A stretch of DNA of 64,000 nt from Toxorhynchites rutilus septentrionalis (Eukaryota; Arthropoda; Insecta; Diptera; Culicidae), in the NCBI RefSeq assembly GCF_029784135.1, contig NC_073745.1:79299569-79363568 (forward strand), given 5' to 3'. The notes beneath the pieces are model-generated. The model ran no database searches and was not told the DNA's origin. It saw nothing but the letters and a program-made list of their open reading frames with translations. The translations under genes were made by a program, and so were the position numbers. Shown here piece by piece: positions 1-13,245 of the stretch (position 1 is its first letter; every line of letters begins with the position of its first letter).

Positions 1-258
1 ATACTGGTATGACACCACTACCTCCTCTGGAATGGAGAGGAGGTCCCATTAAAACACATAATTCAACCAAAAATATTCCAACCAAACATGACAATTGAAA
101 ATTTTCGGAAAACTCTGAAGGAAAAAGGGAAAATTCGGAAAATTAAATTTCCATATCGTCTTCAATTACATAGTGACAAGTGCTGTTAGTCGATTTGATG
201 TTTGTGCTAGCGAAATTGATCTTTGTTCGAAACTGGAAATGGATTTTAATGTGATGAA

Positions 259-2154
259 ACTTTTTTTTTGGCAGACTTATCTCACTTCTTAACAAGGCGA
301 ACCTAGCCAGAATTTTCACCTGCCCCCGGGCTTCTGAATGCCAAAGGGGGACTAGGCTCTGCGGAATGCACGTATCTGCATGCTCGTGCTGTTTCAGTCC
401 TGACCGAGAAATTGTCGGACAATCGCGCAGGTGCTAAGGATGACCGACTTTTGGATGCCGGCCAATTCCTTCTCCATATTCAACACCTTTAGCGCTTCCA
501 GAAGTGTCTTCGGGACAATTCCAGTTCCAGAGAGAACGACTGGAACAATTCTTGGGACCTCCCTTAGCCCCCACAGTTCCTTGAGCTCCACGGCCAATGG
601 TCGGTACTTGCAGATTTTGCGACCGTGGGTCTCCTCCAGATTCTGGTTCAGTGGAATAGCGACATCGATGATGGTGACTTTGCGGTCGCTCTTGTCGTAA
701 ACCATTATATCTGGGCGGTTGTGGTGGATCGAGAGGTCGGTCAGAACAGTGCGATCCCAGTACAGCTTGAAACGGTCATTTTCCAGGACAGGTGCAGGCA
801 GGTACCGGTAGTTTGGTACGTTGTCTTCCAGTAGAGCACATTGCAGCGCCAGTTGTCGAATACGGGCCACGTTGTTGTGGCGCTCGGTGTAGGCTGCGTT
901 GGCCAAAACGGGACAGCCTCCCATAATGTGCTCTATGTTTTCACCTGGTTGATGGCACATCCGGCAAATGTCATCAACGTCTTGATGCCAGACGTACCGC
1001 CTGCAGTTTCTCGTCGGCATTATCCTGTCCTGGATGGCTATCATGTCGGCTTCTACTACTGAAGAGAGTTCACCACGCGTTAGCCACAGATTAGATGCGG
1101 CCTTGTCGACGTGTGGCCGATCCAGTTGATGGGGGTGGGCACCATGCACTGCCTTCTGCTTCCAAGCTGCAATCTTCTCCTCCACTGTCTGCAGATTGCA
1201 GTTGAGTTGGTACTCCGCTTGCGCCAAGTGCAGAGCGCTGTATCCTCTGTCGGCGGCGCAGACAGCCCGGTATAGCGCGTTTTGGTTGGCGCGTTCTGCG
1301 AAGTACTCGCGCAGTTGTCGTACCTGGGCAACACACAGTGTAGATATGTCGACTATTCCAAGTCCCCCTTCTTTGCGTGGCAGTGAAACTCTCTCCAGTG
1401 CCGATTGAGGATGGTGCATTCCGGCCTCTTTAAATGCTTTCCTCATCCTCCTCTCAAGGTCCTCTAGGTCAGTTTTGCTCCATTTGACTACACCAAAACT
1501 GAAGGTCAGCAGGGGAACCGCGAATGTGTTGATCGCGCGTACCTTGTTCCCCGCGTTGAGGAAAGTCCTCAGGACACAGTTCACTCGACTCAAGAACTTG
1601 GCTCGCAGCTCCGTCTTGATGTCGGAGTGGCGAATCCCGGTGAGCTGTCGGAATCCAAGATATTTATAGGATTCGCCACGAGCCATGTCTCTTATGAACT
1701 CGCCGTCATAGACCTCGTAACCTCCGGATTCGGTAAGCTGCCCTTTCAGCATATGGACACAGCGGCACTTGTCAAGGCCGAACTCCATGCAGATGTCCCT
1801 GCTTATGTCTTCGACAACCCGGATAGCTACACCTAGACGCTGACGTGAATCAGCGTAGACCTTGAGATCATCCATGTAGAAGGTATGGGTCACTTCTTCG
1901 TGGGCGCCGTCGCCATGCCTTATTTTATAGCCATGACCGTTTCTATTGAGCGTCCTACTGAGGGGGTTCAGTGCCAGACAAAACCAAAGCGGGCTGAAAG
2001 AGTCGCCTTGGAATATCCCCCTCTTTATCTGCAGCGTTCTAGACTGCAACACATTTTCCCCATCACTGAGGTGCAGAGACGTACTCCACTGCCTCATCGC
2101 ATGCTGCAGGAACCTAACGACGACGGGATCAATTTTGTAGAGCAAACGCTAGCT
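259..2154 (-). mobile_element. R4/Dong-like non-LTR retrotransposon, 5'-truncated
   Basis: A minus-strand LINE with its 3' end at 259 (the T run 259-267 is the poly-A tail), a short 3' UTR (268-393) and one long open frame. Its 5' end is cut inside the reverse transcriptase palm, and the next bases on the minus strand upstream are the A-tail of a tRNA-derived SINE. It sits inside Helentron-like copy A. No flanking duplication is visible; about 4 bases of the host repeat are missing, which suggests a small target deletion. Confidence 0.75.
394..2145 (-). CDS. R4/Dong-clade reverse transcriptase-endonuclease, N-terminally truncated (583 aa open)
   Basis: Encodes the C-terminal part of the single polyprotein of an R4/Dong-group LINE, which nicks the target DNA and copies its RNA there. 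Visible in order: RT motif FQGDSFSPLWF (residues 45-55), catalytic FYMDD (89-93), the thumb region, a CCHC finger CX2CX8HX4C (Cys394, Cys397, His406, Cys411), then a restriction-like endonuclease core with RPD (477-479), IIDVAIP (Asp494) and KY (513-514). The fingers and first catalytic Asp region are missing, so it cannot be active alone. The ATG at 2145 is internal, not the native start; coding sequence appears to continue to about 2150, where a stop and the SINE tail lie. The uninterrupted 583-codon frame suggests a fairly recent insertion. Clade placement is by motif style, not by a tree. Confidence 0.8.
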   Translation of the reverse strand: MLYKIDPVVVRFLQHAMRQWSTSLHLSDGENVLQSRTLQIKRGIFQGDSFSPLWFCLALNPLSRTLNRNGHGYKIRHGDGAHEEVTHTFYMDDLKVYADSRQRLGVAIRVVEDISRDICMEFGLDKCRCVHMLKGQLTESGGYEVYDGEFIRDMARGESYKYLGFRQLTGIRHSDIKTELRAKFLSRVNCVLRTFLNAGNKVRAINTFAVPLLTFSFGVVKWSKTDLEDLERRMRKAFKEAGMHHPQSALERVSLPRKEGGLGIVDISTLCVAQVRQLREYFAERANQNALYRAVCAADRGYSALHLAQAEYQLNCNLQTVEEKIAAWKQKAVHGAHPHQLDRPHVDKAASNLWLTRGELSSVVEADMIAIQDRIMPTRNCRRYVWHQDVDDICRMCHQPGENIEHIMGGCPVLANAAYTERHNNVARIRQLALQCALLEDNVPNYRYLPAPVLENDRFKLYWDRTVLTDLSIHHNRPDIMVYDKSDRKVTIIDVAIPLNQNLEETHGRKICKYRPLAVELKELWGLREVPRIVPVVLSGTGIVPKTLLEALKVLNMEKELAGIQKSVILSTCAIVRQFLGQD

Positions 2155-2309
2155 TTTTTTTTTTTTTCTGTATTATAGTGACTTTCAACGCTTCTGGCTG
2201 GTTCGTCACTTTTACCTTCCATTTTGGAAGAATGTTGGGAGTGAGAATTGAACTCGTGATCTTGAGCGTGAGAAGTATGGATGTTACCTCCACGCCAGAT
2301 CGGCTCCCC
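2155..2309 (-). mobile_element. tRNA-derived SINE, copy 1 (family of about 150 bp)
   Basis: Read on the minus strand it has a tRNA-like head with box A-like TGGCGTAGTGG-type sequence and box B-like GAGTTCAATTCTCAC, a body ending CACTATAATA and an A tail (2155-2167). Near-identical units lie at 7430-7580 and about 14745-14855. Its tail is fused directly to the truncated 5' end of the R4-like LINE. Confidence 0.7.
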
Positions 2310-2723
2310 TCCTATATCTTCTTCTATCTATACAAAAAAAAAAAAAGGATCGCCGGATGTGTTGATAAGAGCAGAACTCGAGGAAGGAATTGTCCGATTT
2401 AGGGCTGTCTTTATTCTATCATATTTTCTGTATAAAACATTTATTCCATGTAACGGAGAAACATGTTATTTGCAAGTGGTTGAAAAATCTTGAACGAGAA
2501 TTGTGCCTGAAAATAATCCGATATTATAATGATGAGTTTTGTTAGAAATACTAGGAATTTAATAGTAAAAGGTAAATTCAACGGGTCGAATAGCAGATCA
2601 ATCAATGAGCAGTTCTGCGATTGAACCCATGAACTTGCGCTTAGTAAGAAAACGTGAATGTTTGAAGGTATTGATAACAAAAAACAAATTTTGAGCGGGA
2701 CGAAGTTTGCCGGGTCAGCTAGT

Positions 2724-4710
2724 TTGGTATAAATAAACCATCCACGATTTGAACTCACACCACTTTTCGTTTGGTGGTTATCGGAACAACATCGTTGCTA
2801 GCGAAAATCGAGCGAGAATGGATTCTTTCCTTATCGTGAAAGACAAGGAAAGGTGGGGTATGGAGTAAAGTTTCTTTCCACTGATGGAATGAAACCAAAG
2901 CTGCGAGCGAGGAGTAAGTAAGTGCAATACAACGAGCGGACATCACTCATACCTAATGTTGATTTCAAACACATAGACACACAAAGCTCGATGCAAGAAT
3001 GGAAGATATTGCGGAACGGCAATGCAATTTCATTCGCATTCAATACACACCCTCGAAGAACTTGAAGCCCTCCGTATCAATCTGTGCTTCGACAAAGAAG
3101 GTGTCAGCAGCATACGGAAAATTTTTGTGCTAGTGCGGATATGGAAGAGTATCCAGAATTTTGGAATACGGATATACAGTGCATTTATTTAAATACAATG
3201 TATCTTTCATGGATACATGCTTTCAAATCCCAGTAGGAAAACCTTACATATTCCCCACCCGAAACTTTAAAATAGACTCCTATATTGAAAGGTTAGGCGT
3301 AGTCCAACGTCAAAACAAGCGGATTGAATAATATAATTCCGTGGTTCTACGTCGGAAATGCGGTCGTGTCCTAGATACAACCCCTTACATTTCTTTTCTA
3401 AACGAGTTTTCATGTGTTGTGAAGTTATTCACTAATCAAAACACTGCTACTATGGATAATAGATAACGGTACTTAGTATAAACAAAAGCTGTCATCCGTA
3501 CTTGAGGAAAGAATTAATGGAAAACTCCATGTATTGCGGCACTGTGTAGATGTGAAGAGCATTGTTTTGTATGTTCAAACAGAAAAATAAAAGGCGAAAG
3601 ACGCTAAATTAATTATTCTTGTGATACATGGGAAAGATATCACACGAGGAAGAATTATAGCAAATATTTTTCAGATATAGACATAAACAAATGTTTAGTA
3701 AATACTTTTACATTTTGTTTAATTTTATTTATTTACAAAAAATAAAGGAATCTTGTTCATTCTTCCTGATCGCAAAGTTATACATCACTGCTTTTTCAGG
3801 TAAAAATAATTGTAACCAGTACGACACACATGTCGAAATTTAATACGACCGCATAGGGTTCTATTTATAAGTTCAATTTTGAAGCATAAGCTTAGCTTTA
3901 GTATCATTGGTTGGCAAAGTTATCATGAATTTGACGATGTTGATGGTATCCACGTCAAAATTTGCAATCACTGTGCTTTAGTAGAACAAAAGATAAACAG
4001 TGTTGTTTATTTGTTGAGCAATTCCAAATGAATTCAACAAATGACAAAACATGAGTATTTTTAATTCGAATGAAAGCTTGTATTCCGTTTGAGTTGGAGG
4101 AGACATGAGTTTTCCACAGCATTTGGAATTTTTTCGACTCAAGTGTAACTTTTGGAAAAGGCGTATCGATTTTAGTAAGAGAAATCTTTAATAATTTATA
4201 TCTCAAAAACTATAAGTCGTACCGAAATAGTGTCTTAAAAAATGTAGAGTATTAATTTTAAGCGTTTAAAAAATATACACTGAGAAAACAAATTAGTACT
4301 CTTTTTTTTATTCACAAAAATTAACTTTAATTAGCAATATCTAAAATACGCAATTTTTTAATTTTTTTTAATTTTTTCATATAAAATAGAAGTTATATAG
4401 AAAATAGTTTTACCATCTTGGACTAACTTTTTAAGTCCAAGATGGGAAAACTATTTTTGACGAACATTGTGGAATTTTTTATGATTTTTTAAGAATTTTC
4501 GAAATTTTAAATTGTTATATGTTAACAATCATTTTTAGCTACAAATTATGAATGTGATTTCAAACAAAAAAGTTCATTATCAAGCTCCTTCTAAATGCAG
4601 CCATTTTCGAGATATTTCAAAAAATATTTCTAATTTATTGTCTATTTTATAGTAAATACACCCTTTCAATATGTTTGTCGTGTTATACCGTCATTATACC
4701 GTATATCCAA
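2724..4710. other. AT-rich repeat-like DNA without a recognisable gene
   Basis: No open frame here has a recognisable product. The stretch includes a 49-bp unit at 3344-3392 (palindromic GTGTC...GATAC core next to a TTCTACGTC motif) that recurs at 46994 and, reversed, at 57317. The segment 2780-3070 resembles interspersed repeat sequence. From 3700 to 4700 the DNA is very AT-rich and no structure stands out except the short inverted motif ATCTTGGACTAACTTTTTAAGTCCAAGAT (4414-4442). Confidence 0.4.
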
Positions 4711-5945
4711 AGGGTATCAAGTGGACTGTATTCATACAGATATGAGCAAGGCTTTTGATGTGGTAGGGATAAACAGCATAATGCGCGCAGTGGCTGATTT
4801 CGGCATTCACGGTAAAATGTTTGAATGGATTAGGACGTATCTGGAGAGCAGAACGCAATATGTGAAAGTACACAATAATTCATCTAGGTCATTTGGTGTC
4901 CACTCAGGAGTTCCACAAGGTAGTCATTTGGGGCCTATCCTCTTTGTCATGGTCATGAATAATCTTCCATCATTCTTGACCAACGCAGTAGTGCTTATTT
5001 ACGCGGATGATGTAAAGATTTTCCAGCCAGTGAAACACATCGCTGACTGTCATCTGCTTCAGCAGGATTTGGACAATTTTGAGAGGTTCGTCGAGAACAA
5101 TGGATTGAGCGTAAACCCCAACAAATGCTCCGTTATGACCTTTACGAGGAGAGTTCAGCCAATAAGCTTCGACTATAGACTGGGAGGTTCGAATCTACAA
5201 CAAGTAGAGAATGTTCGTGACTTAGGCGTGACGATGGATCGATCTCTTTCGTTCAATTGCCACATAGAGCGTATTGTCAAAGAAGCGCTGAAACTATTTG
5301 CACTCACTCGTCGATTCGGGCAGGACTTTACCGATCCGCACGCAATCCTGAAAATTTACACCTGCCTTGTACGATCCAAACTCGATTTTGCGAGTGTGGT
5401 GTGGCGACCGCAGTACGATCTACATATTCAAAGACTTGAAAATGTTCAAAAGAAGTTCTTGAAATTTGCGCTAAGAAATCTGGGATGGAGAGAAGAATCC
5501 CGGCCACCATATAAAGATCTCTGCTGTTTGGTAGATCTGGATACCATTAGCAGCAGGCACAAAATTACAGACGTAACCTTTTTTTGCAACGTACTGAACG
5601 GACGGATTTTGAACGCGTCTCTACGACAGGATTCGTTTTAACACCAGCCCCGTTTCTCTTCGTCGACGGAGGATGTTTGACCCACCCCTGAGGAACAGAA
5701 ATTACACCCAGCATGAACCGACAGCCAGATTTATGCGTGAGTTCAACGTGCTGCAAAATGTTGTTTCTGTAAATATGACATCAGAAGAAATTCGAAGAAG
5801 ATTAAGATTATATTTTAGAGACCAACTGAATGTATAAGTTCTAAGTTTGTATGTTTTATGTTTTCTGTATTCACGTTTAATTTTAAGAAGGCTAACGGGC
5901 TTACAGCCTATAGTCCAAATAAACAAATTAAATTATGTTAGTGGA
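4711..5945 (+). mobile_element. CR1/Jockey-group non-LTR retrotransposon, 5'-truncated
   Basis: A LINE remnant starting within the reverse transcriptase and running to the 3' tail AATAAACAAATTAAAT near 5940. The coding part is described separately. No target duplication could be fixed because both flanks are AT-rich. Confidence 0.75.
4721..5835 (+). pseudogene. CR1/Jockey-group reverse transcriptase, truncated and frameshifted
   Basis: Reverse transcriptase of a non-LTR element. Visible: HTDMSKAFD (first catalytic Asp, residue 7 of the open frame), SGVPQGSHLGPILF (62-75), catalytic YADD (94-97), then the NPNKC and RDLGVTMD motifs. The first frame runs 306 codons to 5641. A frameshift near 5630 moves the rest (FNTSPVSLRRR ... 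RLRLYFRDQLNV, stop at about 5835) into another frame, giving the usual C-terminus of these elements. The endonuclease and the start of RT are absent, so the copy is inactive. CR1 and Jockey clades could not be separated by eye. Confidence 0.8.
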
Positions 5946-6975
5946 ATTTTATGAATTTGCTTATAATTTCCAACAACTTTTCCAAATACATAATTGTGGT
6001 ACAAATATATGTTTAGGGGTTGAAAAACATTTGAAGACTTGTGGGTTAATACAAAATGAAGCGATATTAAAAAATCTTTTTTTTTATCTCAATACAAGCT
6101 TTTAACATACTATTTGCACAATCAAAACACAAACAGTTTTTAAAGTAGAATTGAAATACCAACAACACAAATACACGTTGAATCGTTGATTCAACCGATT
6201 ATGGGTACAGAAATATATAACTTGTTTATGTTATGCCTAGTTTGTACCTGAAGTCATGTCTACCCAAACAAACTTTCATTTGAATCAAAAATACATGTTT
6301 TTAAAATCTGCATTTTAAAGACGATTTCATTTGGAACTACTCTATTGCAAAACTAGCGAAACAAAAATTGTTTGTATGTTTTCTTAAATCTAAAATTACA
6401 CAACGAAGTTTGGTTTCATTAAAAATTCCTTGTAAAAAGTCGGATATAATGACTTTCTTTACAGTGGTATGTCGTCTATTATGATCAATTTTTAATGAAA
6501 TATGTCCGGTTATAATGACCGACATTTTTTTCACAAAACGCTTCGTGTGATGTTCGCTTATTATGACGCGTTTGTTAATTCCCTTCGATGTCATTATGAA
6601 CGGATTCCTCTGTAATTTCATACAAAACAAATTTATTTACGTTGTCGAATGACCGACGGCGCTCCGTCCGCTCCATCGAACCTTCATCCATTCGCGTAGA
6701 CAGCATTGAGCTTCGTTTTAGGGGGTGTCAAATATAATAATTAATTTATGGGCGGAATGAACACACTTTTTAAACTAAAAATTATGAATGGAATTTAAGT
6801 ACTCCGTGTAAAGTTAGTTTTCTATGCAAATGAAAAAATCCGTTTTTGCAGGTAGTGAAAAAATTTCATACGAAAATTGTGTCTGAAGACAATTTGGAAT
6901 GAAGAGCTTGAGTTAAAATATCGTAGATGCATAAATAAATGTATAAATGAAAGTCAGGAATGCGTGTTATCAGTA
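5946..6975. other. AT-rich DNA, no gene seen
   Basis: No recognisable coding sequence. From 6430 to 6600 several TATAATGAC-like words recur (for example GGATATAATGACTTTC, CGGTTATAATGACCGAC), reminiscent of subterminal repeats of a pogo/Tigger-like element, but no paired ends were found. Confidence 0.35.
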
Positions 6976-7674
6976 CACCCATACCTCGCTATACAGCCGC
7001 TCTTCATACGGCATTTCGCTATAACGGCCATCTTCAATTAAGGAACGTTTTCGATTTACGGGCTAAATGTTTCGCTATAACGGCATAATATCATGGGTTT
7101 ACATGATTCGAAATCGGGGTTTACAAAAAAAATGATGCCAAATGTCCTCAAATTACACAAAAAAAAATTTTTTTCTCCGAAAATTGAGTCTGAGAAAAAC
7201 GTGTTTTTGGGTGTTTTTTAGGATTTCAAAAAACTCAATTCATCCTTTGATTTTTGACGCATATTAAATGTAACATGAAGTTTTATGTTATTGTTTTATG
7301 TACAAATGAATTTACTTTTTATGCATGTATTTTTAATTTAAATGAAAAAAAAATTATAAAGAATAAATCATGTTTCATATTTAACCAATTTGGAGCCGAA
7401 CCGATTGAATTTGTATGAATTTGTATTATTTTTTTTTCTCTATTATAGTGACTTTCAACACATTTCGGCTGGTTCGTCACTTTTACTTCCATTTTTGGAA
7501 GAATGTCGGGAGTGAGAATTGAACTCGTGATCTTTGCGTGAGAGGTATGGATGTTACCACTACGCCAGATCGTCTCCACAAATTTGTATTATAATAATAG
7601 ATTCCTTATACGGCTTTTCGCTTTGCGGCCAAGTTTCGTGGAACGTATCTAGGCCGTAAAGCGAGGTATGGGTG
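6976..7674. mobile_element. pogo/Tigger-like MITE with TA target duplication and nested SINE
   Basis: The left end CACCCATACCTCGCTATAC (6976 on) and the right end, reversed, CACCCATACCTCGCTTTAC form inverted termini, each flanked by TA (6974-6975 and 7675-7676). Words like TTCGCTATAACGGC and CTTTTCGCTTTGCGGCC repeat near both ends, as in Tigger/pogo elements, whose termini also read CATACCTCG. No transposase is present. Length is 699 bp including a 151-bp SINE, so the original was about 540 bp. Confidence 0.7.
7430..7580 (-). mobile_element. tRNA-derived SINE, copy 2, with 12-bp target duplication
   Basis: Same family as the unit at 2155-2309. The direct repeat AATTTGTATTAT flanks it (7418-7429 and 7581-7592). 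Minus-strand order is tRNA-like head at 7577, CACTATAATAGAG, then an A tail at 7430-7437. It interrupts the pogo-like MITE, so it is younger than that element. Confidence 0.8.
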
Positions 7675-8331
7675 TAATTAAATAACATGAAGTAAAATTT
7701 TTCACTAAATTTTTAATTTTAACATTTTAAAACAAGTTTCGTGCCTCCTAATTTGATACTTTACTTTTATTACTCATTCTGAATAATTATTTATGAACAT
7801 GTGATTAGGGGAGACGAAACAAATAAAAAAGCGCGCGATGGATTTTTATGTGTGTTATGATGATTCGATGCAGTCAGGACAACATCAGCACGATGCCGTG
7901 AGCGGTGCCAAAAACTCTTGGTCGGCATACACGCAAACGTAGAAAGGTGATCGACTGTAATTCCTACGACACAATCATCAGAAGAGGCATGAGGAAAATA
8001 TATATTCATTTGCAAGACGCTATCATGAGCAACACCGACACAGCTTTTTTACTGCCATGGCAAAAAGCAATGCATTGTCATGCCGTTATAGCACGTGTGT
8101 TCGAACAAAAAAATGAATTCTTCAATGAGCTCCATCACAACATTACACGTGGGGCCGAACCCACACGTTTCTGGATGCATTCGGTTAAATGACAAAAGCG
8201 AGCATTAGTGAAAATTAAAATTGCTTTCGGGTCTGCTAATCTGACAGAGAATAAATTGTTACACAGATATGGATGAATTATTTTGACGTTTGTTTTTCGT
8301 CAAGGTAAGGCTGCTACATTTGTATAGTATA
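7675..8331. other. No recognisable gene
   Basis: A 95-codon open frame on the plus strand (7905-8192) has no recognisable domain and its flanks are repeat-like. The stretch TTTCGGGTCTGCTAATCTGACAGAGA near 8227 has a relative near 41867, which suggests a dispersed repeat. Confidence 0.35.
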
Positions 8332-10454
<2,123 letters not shown>

Positions 10455-10805
10455 ACCAATTTTTTTTATCCCATTTGTTTATTTAGGATCATTAGGATCA
10501 AAGTAACAGAGCCGAATTCTGAATCGTGTATATATCACATGCTCATCACCATAAAATAGCATATTACACAGTTGCCATTTAGGCGCAAGAGTATTCCTTC
10601 TGTTTTTCCCACTATTCAGTTAGACCACCTGACAGCGAAGACAGTTAAGGTAAGGGACTGGGATTACCGTCACACGATGATTGGACGTACTAGCCAGAAT
10701 AACACACAAAGATGGTCATCTGAGGGCTCTGAGTTATGAGCTTATGATCGTTCGCTTAGTAGCGGACACGCGACCAATTAGGCTAAAAAGACACGTACGC
10801 CATGA
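10455..10805 (-). mobile_element. SINE-like repeat R, copy 1
   Basis: On the minus strand this starts with a tRNA-like box A (TAGCCTAATTGG near 10778) and ends CCTAAATAAACAAATGGGATAAAAAAAA at 10459, so it has a head and an A-rich tail. The same sequence occurs at 38865-39185 and, split by insertions, at 42730-48975. A good box B was not found, so a tRNA origin is tentative. Confidence 0.5.
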
Positions 10806-11138
10806 CACAAGTTGTTTTTGAGCCCTCTTACTTCATCACTATTCTAAATACAAATATTTTTTCCGTACAATTTTTAGTTTTATTGTTAGATCGATAAACA
10901 AATAATGATACAACACTACACTAGAACACCCTTTTAATGTGGGAATATCTAAGGCTTCCTTTGGCTCTCGATGCACCGCAACGGCAAAATCACGCAAACC
11001 ATTGTGCTTTTTCGGGCCACTATAAATTTCTACTACAGAGTTCATTCTTGAAGTATCGAGGTGATAAATAAGCAACTTGAATGAAATTATTTCGATGTTC
11101 TACTCCAAGAATGCGACCATTTCGTGGACACAATCCTT

Positions 11139-11143
<5 letters not shown>
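10806..11143. other. No recognisable gene
   Basis: A 78-codon minus-strand open frame lies here without recognisable motifs. Ends at a (TA)n tract. Confidence 0.35.

Positions 11144-11226
<83 letters not shown>
11144..11226. repeat. (TA)n microsatellite
   Basis: About 83 bp of pure TA repeats. Confidence 0.95.
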
Positions 11227-11228
<2 letters not shown>

Positions 11229-11669
11229 AATATATATTTTTCAAACAAAAAAATCAATGTTTTTTTCCGGAGAGATCTGATCTTTTCCAAAACACGAAAT
11301 CAAAAATAAAAGTTATACATAAAATGGAATTGATATGACAAATTTCGAAAATTTTGTTCGTAAAATAGTAGAAAATGTATACTGCTGTTGGGCATTATGA
11401 CTAAGGCTCCGACATCGTATACAAAGTTTACTAGCATTATTTTTATCATATAAAATTGGTTATAACTCGGATGGACCTAAGACGAAACATTATATATTTT
11501 CCATGAAGAGTCACATGTCGGTTCCACTTTTCAAATAACTTTTCTTACATGGTTATGATTCTGTAAACAATTGTAAATACATGAAATTTTGAAAATTCAT
11601 ATCTCCACTTCGAAAAGTTCGGCTTCGCACCAATATATTGAATTGAAAGAGGGGTTCTAAAAATATATA
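11227..11669. other. AT-rich DNA with a dispersed repeat piece
   Basis: Around 11480-11600 a stretch resembles the inverted-repeat arms at 39862-40112 (CACATG...TTTTCTTA...ATGGTTA words). No gene seen. Confidence 0.35.
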
Positions 11670-12477
11670 TGGGGTTGGGGAAAAGTAGTCCATTATTTTA
11701 GGGTGTAATTCAAAACTATTTTTCATATGCTTAAGATTGCCCGATTTGGGTCATATCGCCGTTTGTTGGAAAATTTGTTGCCTTTCTAATGGTAGGTTTC
11801 ATAATGTCTCTATCATAGAGGTCTTGATCCTTATTAACTAAAAACCATAGCAATATATTTTTACAATCTTCTCTTGATCCCAGTTTTTTATCACTCTGGA
11901 AATATTCCAATGCGAGAAAAAGGGGATAAACGTTTGGTGCCAGGTCCGAACTATATGGTGGATGCATCAAAACATCCCAATCAAGCTCTCGGAATTGTGC
12001 GGCCTTTCGTTGTCCTGATGGAACGAAAAACATCTTCTATTGGCCAATTTTGAACGTTTCCGGTCAATTGCTAGCTTCAAACGATTCATTTGTTGATAGT
12101 AGAGATCATAATTTAGTGTATTGCACTATTCAAAAAATTTTTTTTAAATAACAAAGTTTTTAAAAATAAATTAAATTGCACGTATTTTACTGTTGTAGTA
12201 TCGGCACCATAAACATCAATCACAATTTCAGCGGTCTGGCTTGCATAAAAAAAATGTAAATTGTATCGAATTTTCTCTTTGTTGACCTCCATTGTCAACA
12301 CCCTGTAACTCATAACTGAATGGAACAAACAAAACACAACAAAATGATTTTTTTTAATGTGAAATGCCACCTTTACAACGAGCCTAATCTTGAAATTGTA
12401 TGATCGATATTACGCGAGACATCGATCACTTAAGGCAGCCAACGAGAAAATAATGAATAACTTTTTACCCAACCTAA
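11670..12477 (-). mobile_element. mariner (DD34D) deletion derivative, copy 1
   Basis: Termini GGGGTTGGGGAAAAGTAGTCC (left) and, reversed, TTAGGTTGGGTAAAAAGTTATTC (right) flank 808 bp with TA on each side (11668-11669, 12478-12479). Minus-strand coding remains: an N-terminus starting MEVNKEKIRYNLHFFYAS with VIDVYGAD, then after an internal deletion SFHQDNERPHNSES (second catalytic Asp) and, in another frame, LDWDVLMHPPYSSDLAP. The region of the first catalytic Asp is gone. It shares its deletion junction with the copy at 26258-27094. Confidence 0.85.
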
Positions 12478-12598
12478 TATAAAAAAAAATAAAGTTTTAA
12501 ATTAATTTTTTTAACTGAATTTGCTTTTCATATATAGAGTAGGTATACCAAATATGGAAGAGATATGCCACCAACCTAGAGAAATTTTCTAGTCAATA
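12478..12598. other. Short spacer
   Basis: About 120 bp of AT-rich DNA between the mariner and the inverted-repeat-bounded interval; nothing recognised. Confidence 0.4.
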
Positions 12599-12742
12599 CA
12601 GGGTCTTTCAAATTGAACGCTCACGCAAAAAAAAAAATCAAATAGCTCCTTATAATTTTTTTTCGCTCCGTCGATGGTAACACTGCATTCCTCCCATATT
12701 CGACTACTCATTCAGTCTGATCGGATGGTTTTTAATGTCAAG

Positions 12743-12799
12743 ATGTACAATTTACAAGAGCGTGTATTTCTAGTAAAACTTTGTCCTCTTATGGTATGA
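12743..12799 (+). pseudogene. Transposase N-terminal remnant
   Basis: A 19-codon frame beginning MYNLQERVFLVKL. It resembles the start of Tc1/mariner-superfamily transposases that carry a DUF4817-type helix-turn-helix, a group whose C-terminal parts occur at 31.6 and 49.4 kb in this window. The frame is cut at once by a stop and nothing recognisable follows. It lies in the expected place and orientation just inside the left terminal repeat. Confidence 0.4.
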
Positions 12800-13229
12800 A
12801 TTTCAACATTTCTCGTCGTCGATTACTTTCTCTGGGGGTACGTGAAGGACCATTGCTATGTTAATAAGCCACAAAATTTGGCGGAAATTATACAAGAAAT
12901 AACTCAGATTTCCAACAGCATCGTAGTCGTAATGTTAGAGTTGTGCATAAAGAATTTTGTTCACCGTTTAAAACGCGTTTTCGAAAAAAGGTGTGGTCAC
13001 ATCGATAATGTCCTAAAATAAGCTTCATTTTGGTTTTTGAAAAATAAAAAAAGACGGGTGGGTAATGTCGGGGACATAACCGGAGTGACGTAGGACTATA
13101 CAAAGGGGACAGCTTTTGCTAAATATATATTTTAAATATATTGTTTTATTTTCTTCTGCTACGTGAATACCTACCTATCTACCTGAAAAATGGATTAGTT
13201 TACTGTTTACTCTTCATGAACATGTTGGG

Positions 13230-13245
13230 GGTTCTAAAAAGAACC
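13230..13245 (-). promoter_or_regulatory. Histone-mRNA-type 3' stem-loop
   Basis: On the minus strand GGTTCTTTTTAGAACC forms a 6-bp stem with a 4-nt loop, preceded by CCAAA and followed by CCCAAC, which fits the animal histone consensus CCAAA-GGYYYTTYTNARRRCC-ACCCA. No coding histone frame is recognisable immediately upstream on this strand, so it is an orphan signal or a chance fit. Confidence 0.55.

Larger units (their letters stand above)
1..2723 (+). mobile_element. Helentron-like (DINE-1/mini-me-type) repeat, copy A, interrupted
   Basis: Parts 1-258 and about 2308-2723 align to the repeat at 54.2-55.6 kb and, reversed, to those at 8.3-10.2 and 22.7-26.1 kb. The right end carries the core GTTTGCCGGGTCAGCTAG (CTAGCTGACCCGGCAAAC when reversed). 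An R4-like LINE plus a SINE split the repeat: the flank ends GATGAAAC at 258 and resumes with TCCTATATC near 2310, whereas the uninterrupted copy D reads GATGAAACGCACTCCTATATC. The left end lies outside the window. Assignment to non-autonomous Helentron-type elements rests on the core and on the GTCT/TA microsatellite seen in copy D; no Rep/helicase gene is present. Confidence 0.65.
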
